Below, one piece after another: positions 21,270-33,559 of a stretch of DNA of 64,000 bases. The notes beneath the pieces are model-generated. The model did no database searches. It had not been told where the DNA came from and saw only the letters and a list, made by a program, of their open reading frames with translations. Position 1 is the stretch's first letter. Each line of letters opens with the position of its first letter. The DNA is from Taudactylus pleione (taxonomy: Eukaryota > Chordata > Amphibia > Anura > Myobatrachidae), in the NCBI GenBank assembly GCA_031769625.1, contig JAUIMM010000126.1:7588001-7652000 (forward strand), given 5' to 3'. The position numbers were made by a program, and so were the translations under genes.

Positions 21270-21603
21270 GGAGCATACACACGGTCAGATTTTTCTTTTG
21301 AACGATATCGTTTGAACGATTTGAGCGATTTTTTTATTCAAATAATTTGAACAATTTGAATGATTTTGCTAACGATTTACTTAACGACTAGAATGATATC
21401 TGAAGAAAAAGAACAATATCTGACAAATCTGACTGCAAACATGTCAGATATCGTTCTCTAACAAACGTGAACGCGCATCGTTCATCGTCCATCGTTCAAG
21501 CTTGTACACATGAACGATTTTTTCATCAGATTTGAACGATTGAACGATTTTTAAAATCGTTATCGTTCATATCTGATGAAAAATCTGACCATGTGTATGC
21601 ACC
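21270..21603. mobile_element. Foldback MITE with GAACGAT-rich arms
   Basis: The ends are inverted: GCATACACACGGTCAGATTTTT on the left and GCATACACATGGTCAGATTTTT read inward from the right. The interior is dominated by AACGATTT/ATCGTT repeats that pair across the centre. The 38115-38437 element has the same design. Non-coding. Confidence 0.75.
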
Positions 21604-21917
21604 ATTACAGTTAGCCCTCTGATTGAGGTGACATGGCTAAGGTTTGTTTTATTGGAGTCTATGGGGTAAATATAATAGCCTGCATGATGCAGGTATTGGC
21701 GAGTTCCCGACGAGACTGCCTGATGAATGGTTTTGTTTTTAAAACATTGGCCAGTCTTGTCTGGTACTTTCCAATGCCTACATCGTGCAGGCTATTACTG
21801 TGCATTTATCCCTATATGTTGTAAGTGAAACTACATTGTCTGGGGCTGTATTGTTTTTCTGTTGTAGAAAGAGCTATCCTGCCCAGGACAGAAAATGGTT
21901 GTCATGTTAGACACTAT

Positions 21918-22092
21918 GGGGTAAATTTACTAAGATGGGAGTTCTATTAAGAAGTGATGTTGCCCATAGCAACCAATCAGTTTCCAGGTATTATCTTCTA
22001 GAAGGTGCTAGATAATTGAGATGAAGAAACTGATTGGTTGCTATGGGCAACATCACTTCTTAATAGAACTCCCATCTTAGTAAATTTACCCC
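21918..22092. mobile_element. Short foldback MITE (GGGGTAAATTTAC ends)
   Basis: Near-perfect arms of about 67 bases (21918-21985 and 22026-22092) around a loop of about 40 bases. Each arm includes GTTGCCCATAGCAACCAATCAG. RNA or single strands would form a long hairpin. Non-coding. Confidence 0.85.
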
Positions 22093-23870
22093 TAGATGTT
22101 TTGAGCTAAAATGGAAAGTGTATACTGTAAAAATTTTGTTGGTGGGTACAGTACATGTGGATATGGGTGCTGGGTGGGAGCATGAGATAAGGTAGGGCTG
22201 AAAGACAAGACATTGTGGTATGAGAGCAGGAAGGCCGAGCTACAGTCATTTATGGATTGGGATTAAGAAAAGTTTGTATACTGGCAAATAGATTAGTTGA
22301 CTAGATTGATGATGTAATGCAAACTGTCTTTTTGCTGAAAGCATGACTTAAGAAAAAGCATGGTGTCCAGGGTGTCATTGCTAAATCATTTTCAGAATTT
22401 ATTCCCTACAGTATATACACGTCTGAAGAGAAAGCACGTTAAAGCTCTACATTAAGTACAATTAAGTCCATGTTCAAATATTCAGCACCAATATAATCTT
22501 CTGATTTAGCTGTGCCTTTGTCATACTCATCACCATCATCATCTATATTATGCAGTGTTTCTGAAGGCCCAAATTAAAAGGAAATTTCATTTGTTTCATG
22601 GGTGGTTTTTCATCAATATTCATTTGTCTTAAACTTGGTGTAACCATGGCCTCTTTTGGTCATTCTTTTATATTATTTTTGTCAGTTAAAGGTGTATTCC
22701 ATAGACATAGAACCTTATGTATGTCCCACTGAGGGGGGGCTGGAGACAGTGACATGGTTGGGGGGGGGCAGAGTGGTGCAGATGAGAGGAAGACAGAGCA
22801 GAATGGCTAGGGGGAAGGCAGTGGTGCAGATGGGAGGAGACAGAGTGGCATGGATTCAGGAAGACAGGGCTACGCGGACAGGGAAAGACAAATTGGTGTG
22901 AATGAGAGAATACAGGCTAGCACAGTTGGGAGACCACACAGCAGTAAAGATTGGGGAAGATACAGCATGGAGGTGTATAGGGGAAGAAAGTGTACAAGTT
23001 TAGACTAGAGAATGATAGTTTTAGCAATTAGGGAGCTGAATGAGTATTCTAAATGAGATGGATGCATAGAGTGAGAAGGATATTGGAACCCAGTGGAATT
23101 GTTGAGGTGACCGATTGGGAAAATTGTGGGCACTGAGTGGGATGTGTGTGCCACATAACCTCAGTTGCATAGACTGCATGTGTGTATTCCAATGAGCACA
23201 CAATTCTGTGAATTAGCAGCTCCACCATTTTGTGAGTGACAGCAATCAAACTCTGTGAGAATGCTGAATCTACAGTTAACCACAGGGTGTGATAGCATAC
23301 CATATCTGTATTTTGGAAGGAATATGTCCATTAAGGCGTCAGCCTTAATGATCAGAATTTCATTGCTTTTTTTAGTTTGAGTGGCAGAAATTCAGTAGGT
23401 TTTGTGAAATTTCAGATCATGTCTAAGAAGCCTTAATGGGACATGTAAAATCGTAAAGATTTTTGTCTTTGGAATTTCATTGCTTTTTTACAATTTATTA
23501 ACCATCAGGGTTTTGAGGAGCAAACCCTGGCCACCTCCAGGGGAGAATGGCAACAAAATGGTACACCAGCGTGGTTGGAGGAGGGGACAGCACAAAGGAG
23601 GTGTTTTTGGGGTATAGAGGGAAAGACGGCTGCTGGGACGAGCTGCAGGTATGCGGGGCAGTGGCAGCAGTGGGGATGTGGAGCAGTGGTAGCAGTGGGG
23701 CAGTGCACAGAGGCATCAGTGGATGATAATGGGGCTCCCTGGCACTGGGCATGCATCTGAGAAAATAAAATCAATAAAACACAGATGCTTGGATGTATCA
23801 GTGAGATCAATCCTTGCATCTGTGTTAAAAATGGAATGTGTTTAAATAAAAAAAAATGTGCCCCCCCAAA
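22093..23870. other. Unassigned; includes G/A-rich minisatellite
   Basis: About 22725-22930 is a degenerate tandem repeat of GGTGCAGATGGGAGGAGACAG-like units. The rest is AT-rich with no gene. A local inverted pair GCCTTAATG near 23330-23440 suggests another small foldback. Confidence 0.35.
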
Positions 23871-23874
23871 GCAC

Positions 23875-24995
23875 AACCAGCCCAATGCTTTTCACTGCTG
23901 GTCTTGGTTGTGAAAATACAGGGGACAAAAAGCATAGGGCTCCCTTGTATTTAACATAACCAGTACCGGACCCTTTCTAGCAGGGGTTAATGCCACAGCC
24001 AGGGGAGCCCTTTTACCATGTCCCCCAGCCAGAACCGGCCCTAGGCATAGACAAACAAAGCAAATGCCTAGGGCATTTGGAATGCCTAGGGGCATCCAAG
24101 CCTACCTAGGGCTGGTGGAGATTTGGTGCAGGAGCACCTGCTGCCGGCTGGGCAGAGACTATGACAGCTGCTACAGCCGCTGCTCCGATCAGACCTGGAA
24201 GCAACAAACAGTGAGTGGGCAGCAGCAGAACAGCCGGTGGCAGTTTTATGGGGTGGAGAACATGGACGGTGGCTAATGGTTAGCCCGGGCTGGCTCTGAG
24301 GTGTCACACAATCAGAATGAGCTTCTCCGCATGGGCAGGGGCTCATTAAGGACTTTAAGTAATGGTCAAGAGAGTGCTGCTGCACCAGGGGCCTTTGTAG
24401 AGCTCAGAGTAGTGATGTAATGCCTCATGACTCTGGGCTCCACCTCCAGCAATCATCACACAGCTGTGGCCTGCCAGCCTGAGACGGGAAAACTGGGTTC
24501 ACTGCCTGCTGCTTGCTGTACTTTGAGTCGAACAGCTCTGCAGGCTGTGCTCAAGGAAAGTAAGTTTGGACCTGGGAGAGGGCCAGGGTGCTGTGGTGCT
24601 CACTGATGGGAGAGGGGTGCTCTGCTGGGATAGGGGTGGTGGGTGGGAGTGGGTGCTGATACCATGCTGTGCTGATATAAAGGGGTGCTGTGCTGGGTGA
24701 GGGCCCCTTCTGTGAGGCCACACTCCTTTTCAGGATCCCATGGGGAGGGGGGCATCACCCAAAATCTTGCCTAGGGCACTAATTTGGCTAGGGCCGGCTC
24801 TGCCCCCAGCCAAAGCATTACCTCTGACCGTAGCCCTGGCCAGGGATCCCTTGTCTTTTCCAGGAGAACTACAGATACCAGCAAGCCTTCCCTGCATGCT
24901 GGTACTTGGAGAAGCACACGTACCAGCGTGCAGGGCATTATGGATCTGCTGGTACTTGTAGTTCCACTGCAAACGAAATATAAAAAAAGACATTA
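23875..24995. repeat. Dispersed repeat, copy A (interrupted by hAT MITE)
   Basis: Recurring phrases TAATGCCACAGCCAGGGG, AACCAGTACCGG and CTGGTACTTGTAGTTC also occur at 25170-25770 and 47585-48030. In this copy a 773-bp element splits the sequence between CCCCCAGC and its duplicate. Confidence 0.65.
24030..24802. mobile_element. Non-autonomous hAT element with perfect 8-bp TSD
   Basis: TIR CAGAACCGGCCCTAG at left and CAGAGCCGGCCCTAG read inward from the right. It is flanked on both sides by CCCCCAGC (24022-24029 and 24803-24810). The host repeat resumes in register after it. Interior 773 bp, no transposase frame. Confidence 0.85.
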
Positions 24996-25169
24996 CACAA
25001 ACAGTGAAAGTACAAGTTTATTAACACATACATGCAAACTCACTATCTCACATTCTCACCTAGTATCCATGCATGCGTCAAAACACAGATGCCTGCACGG
25101 ATCAGTGCAATCCATGTGGCAAGCACCTTTGAGATCCCTGTGCATCTGTGTAAAAAAGTGAATAAAAGC

Positions 25170-25770
25170 ATTTTTTTTTAAATGGCATGCCCCCCCAACC
25201 CCAGTCTTTGGAGACCCAGTACTGGTTGTGCTAAAAACAGGTTACAAACAACATAGGGGTCCTCTGTATTAAGCACAACCAGCACCAGGATTTTAAGAAC
25301 CAATCCTGGTTGTCAAACTTCAGAGGACACAAAACCTAGGGTGCCCTGTATTTAGCACAACCAGCACTGGGCTCAGCTGGGCCAGTAGTGGTTTTGAAAA
25401 TACAGGAATACAGGGGACAAAAAGCGGGGGTTAATGCCACAGCCAGGGGAACCCTTTGACCAGGTCCCCTGACCAAAGCATTACCTCTGACTGATAGTCA
25501 GCCCAGGCCAGGGATCCCTGGAGACCCCCCAATAAAGGGTTCCCCATCTCCATGACACCCCAGGCCTAGGCTGATAGCTCGGGGCTATCCCTGGCACCCC
25601 TGGAGCGGTGGGTGCCAAGTTGATTGTGTAAAGTGTAGTGTTAAAAAATATTGTCTTTTGCAGGTCTCAGCAAGCCTCCCCCACACCCTGGTACCTGGAG
25701 AACTACAAGTACCAGCATGCAGGGCATTACGGGCCCACTGGCACCTGTAGTACACCTGTAAAGAAAACTT
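25170..25770. repeat. Dispersed repeat, copy B
   Basis: Same family as 23875-24995 and 47585-48030: GGTTAATGCCACAGCCAGGG, then CCAGGCCTAGGCTGATAGC and GAACTACAAGTACCAGCATG in order. Non-coding. Confidence 0.65.
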
Positions 25771-26708
25771 TAAAATAAAAACAATACACTTTAATATTTT
25801 AAAAGCTTATTTTACTGCATCTTCACCTGGGGGACAGCAGCCTTTAAGCTCTTTTACGAGGCTGCAGCCACCCTAGGGCTTCCGGCATCTTCGCCTGGGG
25901 GGCGCCAAACTGCCAGGGCTTCCGCCGCAGGTAACACCAGCACCAAAGACGAGCCTCCATTGCCGATAACTCCTGCTACCTCCGCTGGGTCCCAGCTGCT
26001 ATTAATGCCCGCTGCCACCCCCAGGTCTCACCACCACTACTGCCCAGAAAGGACAACCTTCTTTGTGTACCCAGGTGAAGCCAGAGTACACCCCCTCCTG
26101 GAGGCCACCTACTGAGGCTGCACAACAAGTCGAAGCTCCCTATCTATATAATGGGGAATTTGTGAAGTAATAGTTTAAAATCTATAACTTTCTCAATTAC
26201 CTGAACCCCAAAAGCACCTACCCTGGAACAAGAGCTACCTAATAAAACAAGCCCCAAGTCTAAATTCACCCTCTATCCTGACTTATGCCTTCCCAAAGAT
26301 TCCACATAGACTACAGCAGAAAAGTGGTGCTACTTGAAAGTTGCTGCAAAAACTGACAGATGGAACTTTAGATTACTCCCAAATCATCAGCACTGGGCGA
26401 CAGTTCTACCCTTTCATGCCAAATTTCAGCTCAGTACGTCCAATAGCTTTTGAGGTGTAGCCCCTTAAACAACATGCCCCCCTCCCCCCCCCCCACAGGA
26501 ATTCTCTATGGGAGAATTCCGTTTTTTTTCGATTCAGCCTTAATATAAGGCATGTCTGTGTACTTATAATTCAAACCTTTTTTACAGCTGCTTATTGTTT
26601 TTTAATATAGCACTGCAATATTTTAATTTTGCTGTTTGATCATCAACAGTCGTCAAAAAATAAAACCACACAGACGCTTTACACATATCTTTTTTATGAG
26701 TAACGTAC
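25771..26708. other. Unassigned
   Basis: No gene. It contains a perfect small hairpin GGAATTCTCTATGGGAGAATTCC (arms of 10, about 26499-26521) and C-rich tracts. Confidence 0.35.
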
Positions 26709-26711
26709 AAA

Positions 26712-27261
26712 GGGCCTGATTCAGAGCTGAACGCTCTGACCAGAGCGCTCGCTCTGAATCAGGGCCCTCCTCCCTCAACTTGGAGCGGCCTCTTGGATGC
26801 TCGCATAGCTGTGGGTGACCACCCACAGCATATGCGAGCGTCCATGATGATGGTCGCGATGGTCTTGACCATCACAACCATCGGGCTTGCGACGGAGACC
26901 CTGCGGTAGGGTCTCGCTGTCGCAAGCCCAGGAGTGATTTTGGCTGTATCAGAGGCAAAATCACTCCCACTGACATCACTAGTGATGTCAGTGGGGCTGG
27001 CTTCAGACGGTAGGCGTTCCCATGGGAACGCCTCCGTCTGGCAGGCACACCCCTGGCACGCCCACCAAAGGGGGCGTGCTGTCAATCAACATCGACAGCA
27101 CGCCCCCTTTGGTGCGAGACCCGGAGCGATGGAGAGCCCGTCGCTCGCCGGGTCTCGCGCATGTGCACGACGAGCTCCCTCCGTCGTGCGCATGCGCAGT
27201 GGGGGAACATTGACCCGCTTGCGAGCTTACTGCCGCTCACGAGCGGGTCTGAATGACCCCC
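26712..27261. mobile_element. Harbinger-type MITE, copy 1 (550 bp)
   Basis: Starts GGGCCTGATTCAGAGC and ends with GAGCGGGTCTGAAT-type sequence. AAA flanks both sides (26709-26711, 27262-27264). The interior is GC-rich and palindromic (a CCAAAGGGGGCGTGCTGTC arm and its complement). The family also sits at 28637 and 39986. Open frames across it come from GC-richness. Confidence 0.85.
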
Positions 27262-27264
27262 AAA

Positions 27265-28633
27265 GTTTGGACTTTTTGTACTGTTGACATATAAAAATCT
27301 AAAGTGGCACTTTGAAATGCAAGTATAAAGTTTGTGTGTTTTTCACACGAACACACCTTTATTCAAATTAGACAGTAAGTACAGATGGTACGGTAATGGT
27401 ACTGTAACCAGAGACAGTTTAAGTCTTATTTTTTATATCAATTTGCTGTTATTGAGAACCAGAGAATAGTGCCCAAAGTCCACAAATAATAAAATTCCAC
27501 ATTGGTACTACCGCATGTTGCAAGTCCGCAAGAAAAAAGTTTTCTACTGTACACACCCAGTGCTATTTTTCAGCAGGAACACGCAAGAACTCCTGGCCCT
27601 CTCATTAACTATGATGTAATGTCCTGGACAAAAATTTATTTTCTATAAGATTTATTAGACGTTTTATTATAAAGTCCCTTTTAAGTGCCTTCTTTTCTAA
27701 ATAATATATATATATGCATATATATATATGCATATATATATATATATATATATACTGTATGTATATAAAAAAAATTCTATAGCTCCACCCACAGTTCCTG
27801 AACCTACTTTTCCAGAAAAATAGCCCTGTACACACTGTTATTATAATTATTATTACTACAGTGTGTAGGTATATGATTGGTTTTACTATGAAAACAGAGA
27901 GGTAGTTTAATATATGTTTTTATTTCAAATATGCTACTATTAAACACCACCAGACAACAGCGCAACAAGCTCACAAAACTGGACTTTTTGGACAATAAAT
28001 GACAGCAACATAAATGTGGAATAGAAAAACTCTGATGGATAGTTTAGATTTCAAAGGAAGAGAAAAGCATGAAGAGTTCTCAGAAGGTGCAGTATAGAGA
28101 ATGTAAAATGCCTTCTCTACTACCTTTTTTGTTTCTGGGTTAAGGGGTGTGGTTTATGGAGAGTCCCTTTATATGTTAGAGTTTAACGGTATGGTATGTC
28201 AGAGAAGGTAAAGCAGATTACAGTACACGCAGGGATACTGAGGGATTTTTTTAATTAATAGATCATGGGTAGATATCACTTTGTGAAAAAAAGATCTTGG
28301 GATAAATTTAATAGCGTGCGATTGTAGGCATCGACTAGTTCCTGTGAGCTTGCCTGATGTTTTAAAGAGGCAATCATTTAAAAGGCAAAAGCAACCTGTT
28401 TTTTTTTCCTTTTAAGTGATTGCCCCTTAAAAGTAGCAGGCCTGCTCGCTGGGAACAAGCCTGTGTTCCAAATTGCACAGGAAAAGGAGTAGAGCAAATA
28501 TGTGCATAAGGCAGGAGGGGTTCGAATTATGAGTTGGATGGAAGGTAGTGGGTTAAAAGGAGGACAATGAGCTGATAATACTGAATATTTTAGGGGACCG
28601 GGGTTGATGTTTCCAGCAGCCTTGAGATGGGAC
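27265..28633. other. Unassigned AT-rich DNA with (TA)n
   Basis: TA/ATGCATA microsatellite at about 27703-27755; otherwise no gene or clear repeat. Confidence 0.4.
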
Positions 28634-28636
28634 AGA

Positions 28637-29187
28637 GGCCCTGATTCCGAGCCGGACGCTCTGACAGAGCGCTCGCTCTGAATCAGGGCCGTCCCTCTGA
28701 ATTTAAGAGCGGCCTCCTGGCCGCTCGCATAGCTGTGGGTAAACCACCCACAGCTATAGCGAGCGGCCAAAATGATGGTTGCGATGGTCAAGACCATCGC
28801 GACCATCGGGCTTGCGATGAGACCCTTGCGGTAGGGTCTCGTTGCCGCAAGCCCTGGAGTGCTTTTGGCTCTTACAGAGCCAAAAGCACTCCCACTGACA
28901 TCACTTGTGATGTCAGTGGGGCCGGCCCCAGACGGTAGGCGTTCCCATGCGAACGCCTCCGTCTGGGCAGCCACGCCCCCGGCATGCCCATTAAAGGGGG
29001 CATGCTGTCACTCACAATCGACAGCACACCCCCTTTGGTACAAGACCCATAACGATGGCTTGGCCATCATTATTAGGGTCTCGCGCATGTGCACGACGGA
29101 GCCGCCCCCGTCATGCGCATGCGCACTTGGCCAACATCGACCTGCTTGCGAGCGCTCAGCGCTCGTGAGCGGGTCTGAATTAGGCCC
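28637..29187. mobile_element. Harbinger-type MITE, copy 2 (551 bp)
   Basis: Left GGCCCTGATTCCGAGCC, right GAGCGGGTCTGAATTAGGCCC, flanked by AGA on both sides (28634-28636, 29188-29190). Colinear with copies 1 and 3. Non-coding. Confidence 0.9.
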
Positions 29188-29190
29188 AGA

Positions 29191-31392
29191 GTGAGAAAGA
29201 GGACATGTAAGAATGATTTGTGGTTCTGAGGTTTCCCTATGCTTATAGTATGTATGTAAGCAAGTGTAGTAGGTGCAGGAAACAAAAAGTTCATGGGTGC
29301 AAACTAGCAAGGTGGGAAGCAGTGTAGGACAAATTATAACAGGTTCTAGGAAGATGGAACTGAAATTTAAATGAGTAGGAGAAAGAGAGAAGGGACATTG
29401 TGTAGGTTCATAATTGAATGAAGTAAGTGACATGGATAAGGTGGATTAGCTAGGGTAAGCAATGAGAGAGTAGGGATGAACAATTGAACAAATTTGTGCA
29501 GGACAATGATAAATAAAGGTCATATAGGCACTAGGAAAACAGGGTTGCAGTTTGGTTAATTTATAACCAACTTAACCTACTTTATTTGTAGTTTATTTTT
29601 AACTAACCCAATTATTTGTTTTGAAGTAACATGAGGAAGAAGTGGTAGATAAATTCACCAGTGTCCTTACTGTAATAGTTAATAGTTACAAACTCTACAT
29701 AGTAGCAAAAAATAGGATAGTCTTTCCAAGCACTGAAGGCAGATTTTAAACAGCAAAATCGCTAAGTGTGACAAGAACAGTGTTCCCTATTCTCTTTAAT
29801 GTCACACTAAGGGTGCATATCATTAGTTCTGAATGTCATGGTTACCAGGTCAGAAAACTATGGTGTTATAAAATGCCTGTGTGACATTATACTTAATTGT
29901 TGCTGTGATCTTTGGCTTCATTATGTATGTATTACTTTGCATAACCATGATGATGCATGTGTGTGAGTGATACATTTATATTTTCTCATTTTTAACATCT
30001 AAATTACAATTATGCTAAGAATCTCAATGGATTAAATTATCCTAAATAAACATCAGAAAATCCTTAAAGTCCAAAAATGTGCATAAACAGAAGGTAGGTC
30101 AATTAAAATTTATTTTGTGTACATCACATGACATAAAGGACACACAAATAAATCCAAAACAATAAACTAAATAGTTTGCAATTATAAATAAGAATTTCCT
30201 GGTCTATTCCCCCCCCCCCATGTTATCAAATAGATTTTTCAGAGCCTTCTTTCATATATTTCATTGGAGCACTGTTTGATAATTTAAGGTCAGAATTATT
30301 TAGGCTCATGTTTCCACCATCCACTGACTCTCCTGACTAACCATACAATCTAGCAGCTACAATTGTTAATCCACTACTTATGGAACATGTTTTACACACA
30401 CCTCTTAGATTGTAAGATTGTTTACATTATTTTTCTTGTTCCTGTTAAGTATGTTACGCATTTGTGTCATGACCCCCATACTGCTCAACAATGCATAATA
30501 TGTTTCTGCTTTATATATGGAGGATTATTTACCTCCAACTTTGCATCTGTCCCTATATATTCAAATCTAACAATATGGTGCATCCACAATTATTCTTAGT
30601 TACTGTACGCATTGCTTCGGATATTTTTTCTCTTTTCTTTTTATAATATTTAATCTCCTGAATGGAAATTTGGACACATGTAGTTTATTTGTTTGTTTTT
30701 AATTTAAACAAAGCAATATTCCTACACTCATGATAACATAACTACTTATTTATTGATAGACAAAGAAATGGTTTTGGTAAGACACTGTGGCTTTACAATT
30801 TAAATTCAGTACATTAAGGCAGCCTGCATTATTCAAAAGATTGTTATTACTTTTTAACATTTCATTCAAATATATTATCAGGCTGTGATGTTGCAAACAT
30901 TACTTTTATCTTATATTTTACTCACCTTGAAAATAAAAAGAACTTCAAAAGTAGGCCAGAAACTAGGATATATAAATATACTTTTTAGAATATTCTTTTT
31001 TAGTAGTGTAATATTAATATTATAATATAACTATTTGATGAAATGCCCTGGGCTAAACATGTCATACAATATAACAGTTAAGCATTTATGTCTTATATAT
31101 AATACTGTTCTTCCTGTTGTTAAGAAAATATAAAATATATGTTATTTTTTATTATATTTATTATTATATTGGCATCCAACCCAAGTCTATTGCAACACTT
31201 ATCCTGTTGAAAAAGTATCATTCTATACACAGGTGAATTCCTAACATAACATTTTATGTTTCAATCCTATGATATATTGGTTTGAATTTGTACATAGATT
31301 CTTTTGGGATTCCAAGTTAACCACCAAGCAGCCCCTTCTGTCAGCTCCATCATTGATTAACAGCATTACCATCCCAAATTTCTAATGCTTTC
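29191..31392. other. Unassigned AT-rich DNA
   Basis: About 2.2 kb with no credible exon, RNA gene or repeat boundary. AT-rich, many TATATT runs, poly-C at about 30210-30219. The most repeat-poor stretch of the window. Confidence 0.4.
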
Positions 31393-31580
31393 AGGGGGAG
31401 ATGTATCAAATCTTAGGGAGAGAGAGAGAGAGAGAGATAGAAAAAGGACCAAGCAACCAGTTTTTAACACCCATTGTAAAGGCTGTGGAGCATATTTAAT
31501 AACAAGTGATATTATTCTTATCTCTCCTTACTAATTTTAAATGGTACTCCAACCAATCAGCTCCTGTCATTTTTCAAATA

Positions 31581-32873
31581 TGAGGGTTGTTAAAAAAGTA
31601 ATGCCTAAATGCTCACAACTCAAATTTTATTATAGATACAGATTTGAAAATTTGCAGTAAAATACTTTGAAGTCTTTGTAACAGAATGACTCTGCTCAAA
31701 AAATCAATATCTGCCCTCAAACATTTTCTCCATCTCTCAACCCAAGGTGTGAATCCACTTTGGAAAAATTCCAGTGGTTGCTGTTTGACCCAGGAATGTA
31801 TGGCGTTTTTAACAACCTCTATGTCTTCAAAATGTTGAGCCAGAGACAGTATTGAGAAGGCCAAACAGATGAAAGTCAGAAGGGGCCAAATCAGGGCTGT
31901 ATGGTGGATGAGGCATTATTGCCCATCTCATTTTGGCAAGGGGCGCAGATGTTGCCATCAAAGTGTGAGGTCTGGCATTGTCGTGGTGTAAGATGACATT
32001 TGACAGTGGAATTGTTGACCTTTTTTTGCGGATGGCTTCTTTCAGCTTCTTAAGTGTAATAATGTACTGATCACTGTTGATTGATTGGTTTGGTTCCAAG
32101 CAATCGATGAGAATAACACCTCGGCAATCCCAGAAGAATGTGGCCATGACTTTGTTTATGGCTCGCTGTGATTTAAACTTTTTTGGCCTAAGTGAACTTG
32201 GGTGTTTCCATTGCTTTGATTGGGCCTTTGTTTCTGGGTCATAAAGGAACACTCAGGTCTCATCTTCTGTAATTACATTTTCCAAAAATGTCTCAGGGTT
32301 GGCTTCAAAGTTGGTCAAAAAGTAATTGCATAATTCCACCCTCTGGGCCTTATGATCCCTGGTTAATTGCTTTGGAACCCATTTAACACGCACTTTATGA
32401 TATCCCAAATCATTGATTAGTGTTTTTACAGTGCCATGGCTACATTCAAGTTCATCACTGATATTTCTGATGGTCACACGACAGTTTTTCTGAATCATGG
32501 CATCGACTTTGTCGGTTCTCTGCTGTCACTGCAGTTGATGGTCTGCCACCACAAGTTTGTCGCACACGGACAATTCTCCCAATTGAAAATGCTTCATCCA
32601 CCTTCTGACATTGCTATAGTCAATTGTATGCTCACCATACACTTTTTTCAGTCTTCTGTGGATTTCTGTAGCACTGCAGCCTTCTTTTTCCAGAAATTCA
32701 ATGACTGCTCTTTGTGTCATCTTGGATTCCATGGTATTTCTTGGACTCCCTAAACAAAAATACATATATTGCTAGCAGACATATTAAACTACAAACTGAC
32801 AATGTTTCAAATAAATATTGCATATTATTTCAGAGTTATGAGCATTTAGTTATTACTTTTTGGACAACCCTAG
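31581..32873 (-). mobile_element. Mariner transposon (about 1.29 kb)
   Basis: Terminal repeats GAGGGTTGTTAAAAAAGTAAT and, inverted, TAGGGTTGTCCAAAAAGTAAT, with TA dinucleotides at both borders (31579-31580, 32874-32875). It encodes a mariner transposase on the minus strand with stops and a frameshift. Length is normal for mariner. Confidence 0.9.
31613..32765 (-). pseudogene. Mariner DD34D transposase, inactivated
   Basis: Mariner transposase for cut-and-paste insertion at TA. The likely start is the internal Met near 32732 (MESKMTQRAVIEFL), opening the N-terminal helix-turn-helix pair. Catalytic residues are visible: the first Asp in ITEDET, the second in ILHHDNARPH, the third in PYSPDLAPSDFH, with 34 residues between the last two (DD34D). 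Breaks: TGA at 32526-32528 (probably CGA to TGA), TGA at 32253-32255 at the normally invariant Trp after DET, and a frameshift near 31850, after which the C-terminus (VERWRKCL) is read in another frame. All catalytic Asp survive, but the enzyme cannot be made. Confidence 0.92.
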
Positions 32874-33234
32874 TACATAACAGTTAGACGCTTGGTTGGA
32901 GCACGATTTAAGATTACTAAAGAGTGATAACAAGAATATCACTTGTTATTAGATATGCCCCACAGTCTTTAAAATGTCAGTTAAATACTGATTGGCTGGT
33001 GAATTATCTCTCTCCACTTTATCTCCCTCCGAAGTTTGATACCTCTCCCCCTATGAAATCACATCATTTTGCTCACCGTTTCACTTTCAAACCACATGCA
33101 GTTTCATTAGCAAGAACCTCAGAAATTTAATTGTCAATGCGGGGCTGTCTCTCAATTGACTCTTCACACTGCAAAGTACTGTACTTTAGATGCCCTTAAA
33201 GCTACACAAAACCCACTGTACCACTCAAACTCTA

Positions 33235-33559
33235 AAGGTCCCCATACACAGTGCGATTCAAAGTTGGTAAGATGTGTTGTACGATAGCCCTTGAAATTCT
33301 TCAAACGATGTGGTCAAATGGTGTACAATTGATTGTTACGATCAATAGGATAAGATGCACAGAAGTTTATCACATTGTACTCAAAAGATCGTAGATCTCT
33401 CTGCAAAACCATCTGATCTGCTATCCAAATAGAGGATGACAGGGATGCACATCGGGGTCGCAAAATACACAAATACACCTATTTTCACATGATTGATCTG
33501 TCCAACCTGTAGAAACTGGCCATATCGTGTTAAAAATTGTCCCGTGTATGGGCACCTTA
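33235..33559. mobile_element. Foldback MITE (AGGTSCCCATACAC ends)
   Basis: Left AAAGGTCCCCATACACAGTG and right, read inward, AAGGTGCCCATACACGGG. Arms pair further inside (ACGATC/GATCGT). About 325 bp, non-coding. Confidence 0.65.

Larger units (their letters stand above)
31393..33052. mobile_element. Foldback element hosting a mariner
   Basis: The left arm (31393-31578) and right arm (32876-33052) are inverted copies: AGGGGGAGATGTATCAAA versus AGGGGGAGAGGTATCAAAC, and inside both TAATAACAAGTGATATT and TCCAACCAA. The mariner sits near the former centre. The arms are non-coding; a GA microsatellite lies in the left arm. Confidence 0.8.

Noticed and set aside
26759..29433. Frames of 100-198 residues across GC-rich blocks
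   Set aside because: They lie inside the Harbinger-type MITEs, are shared by all copies on both strands, and come from low stop density.
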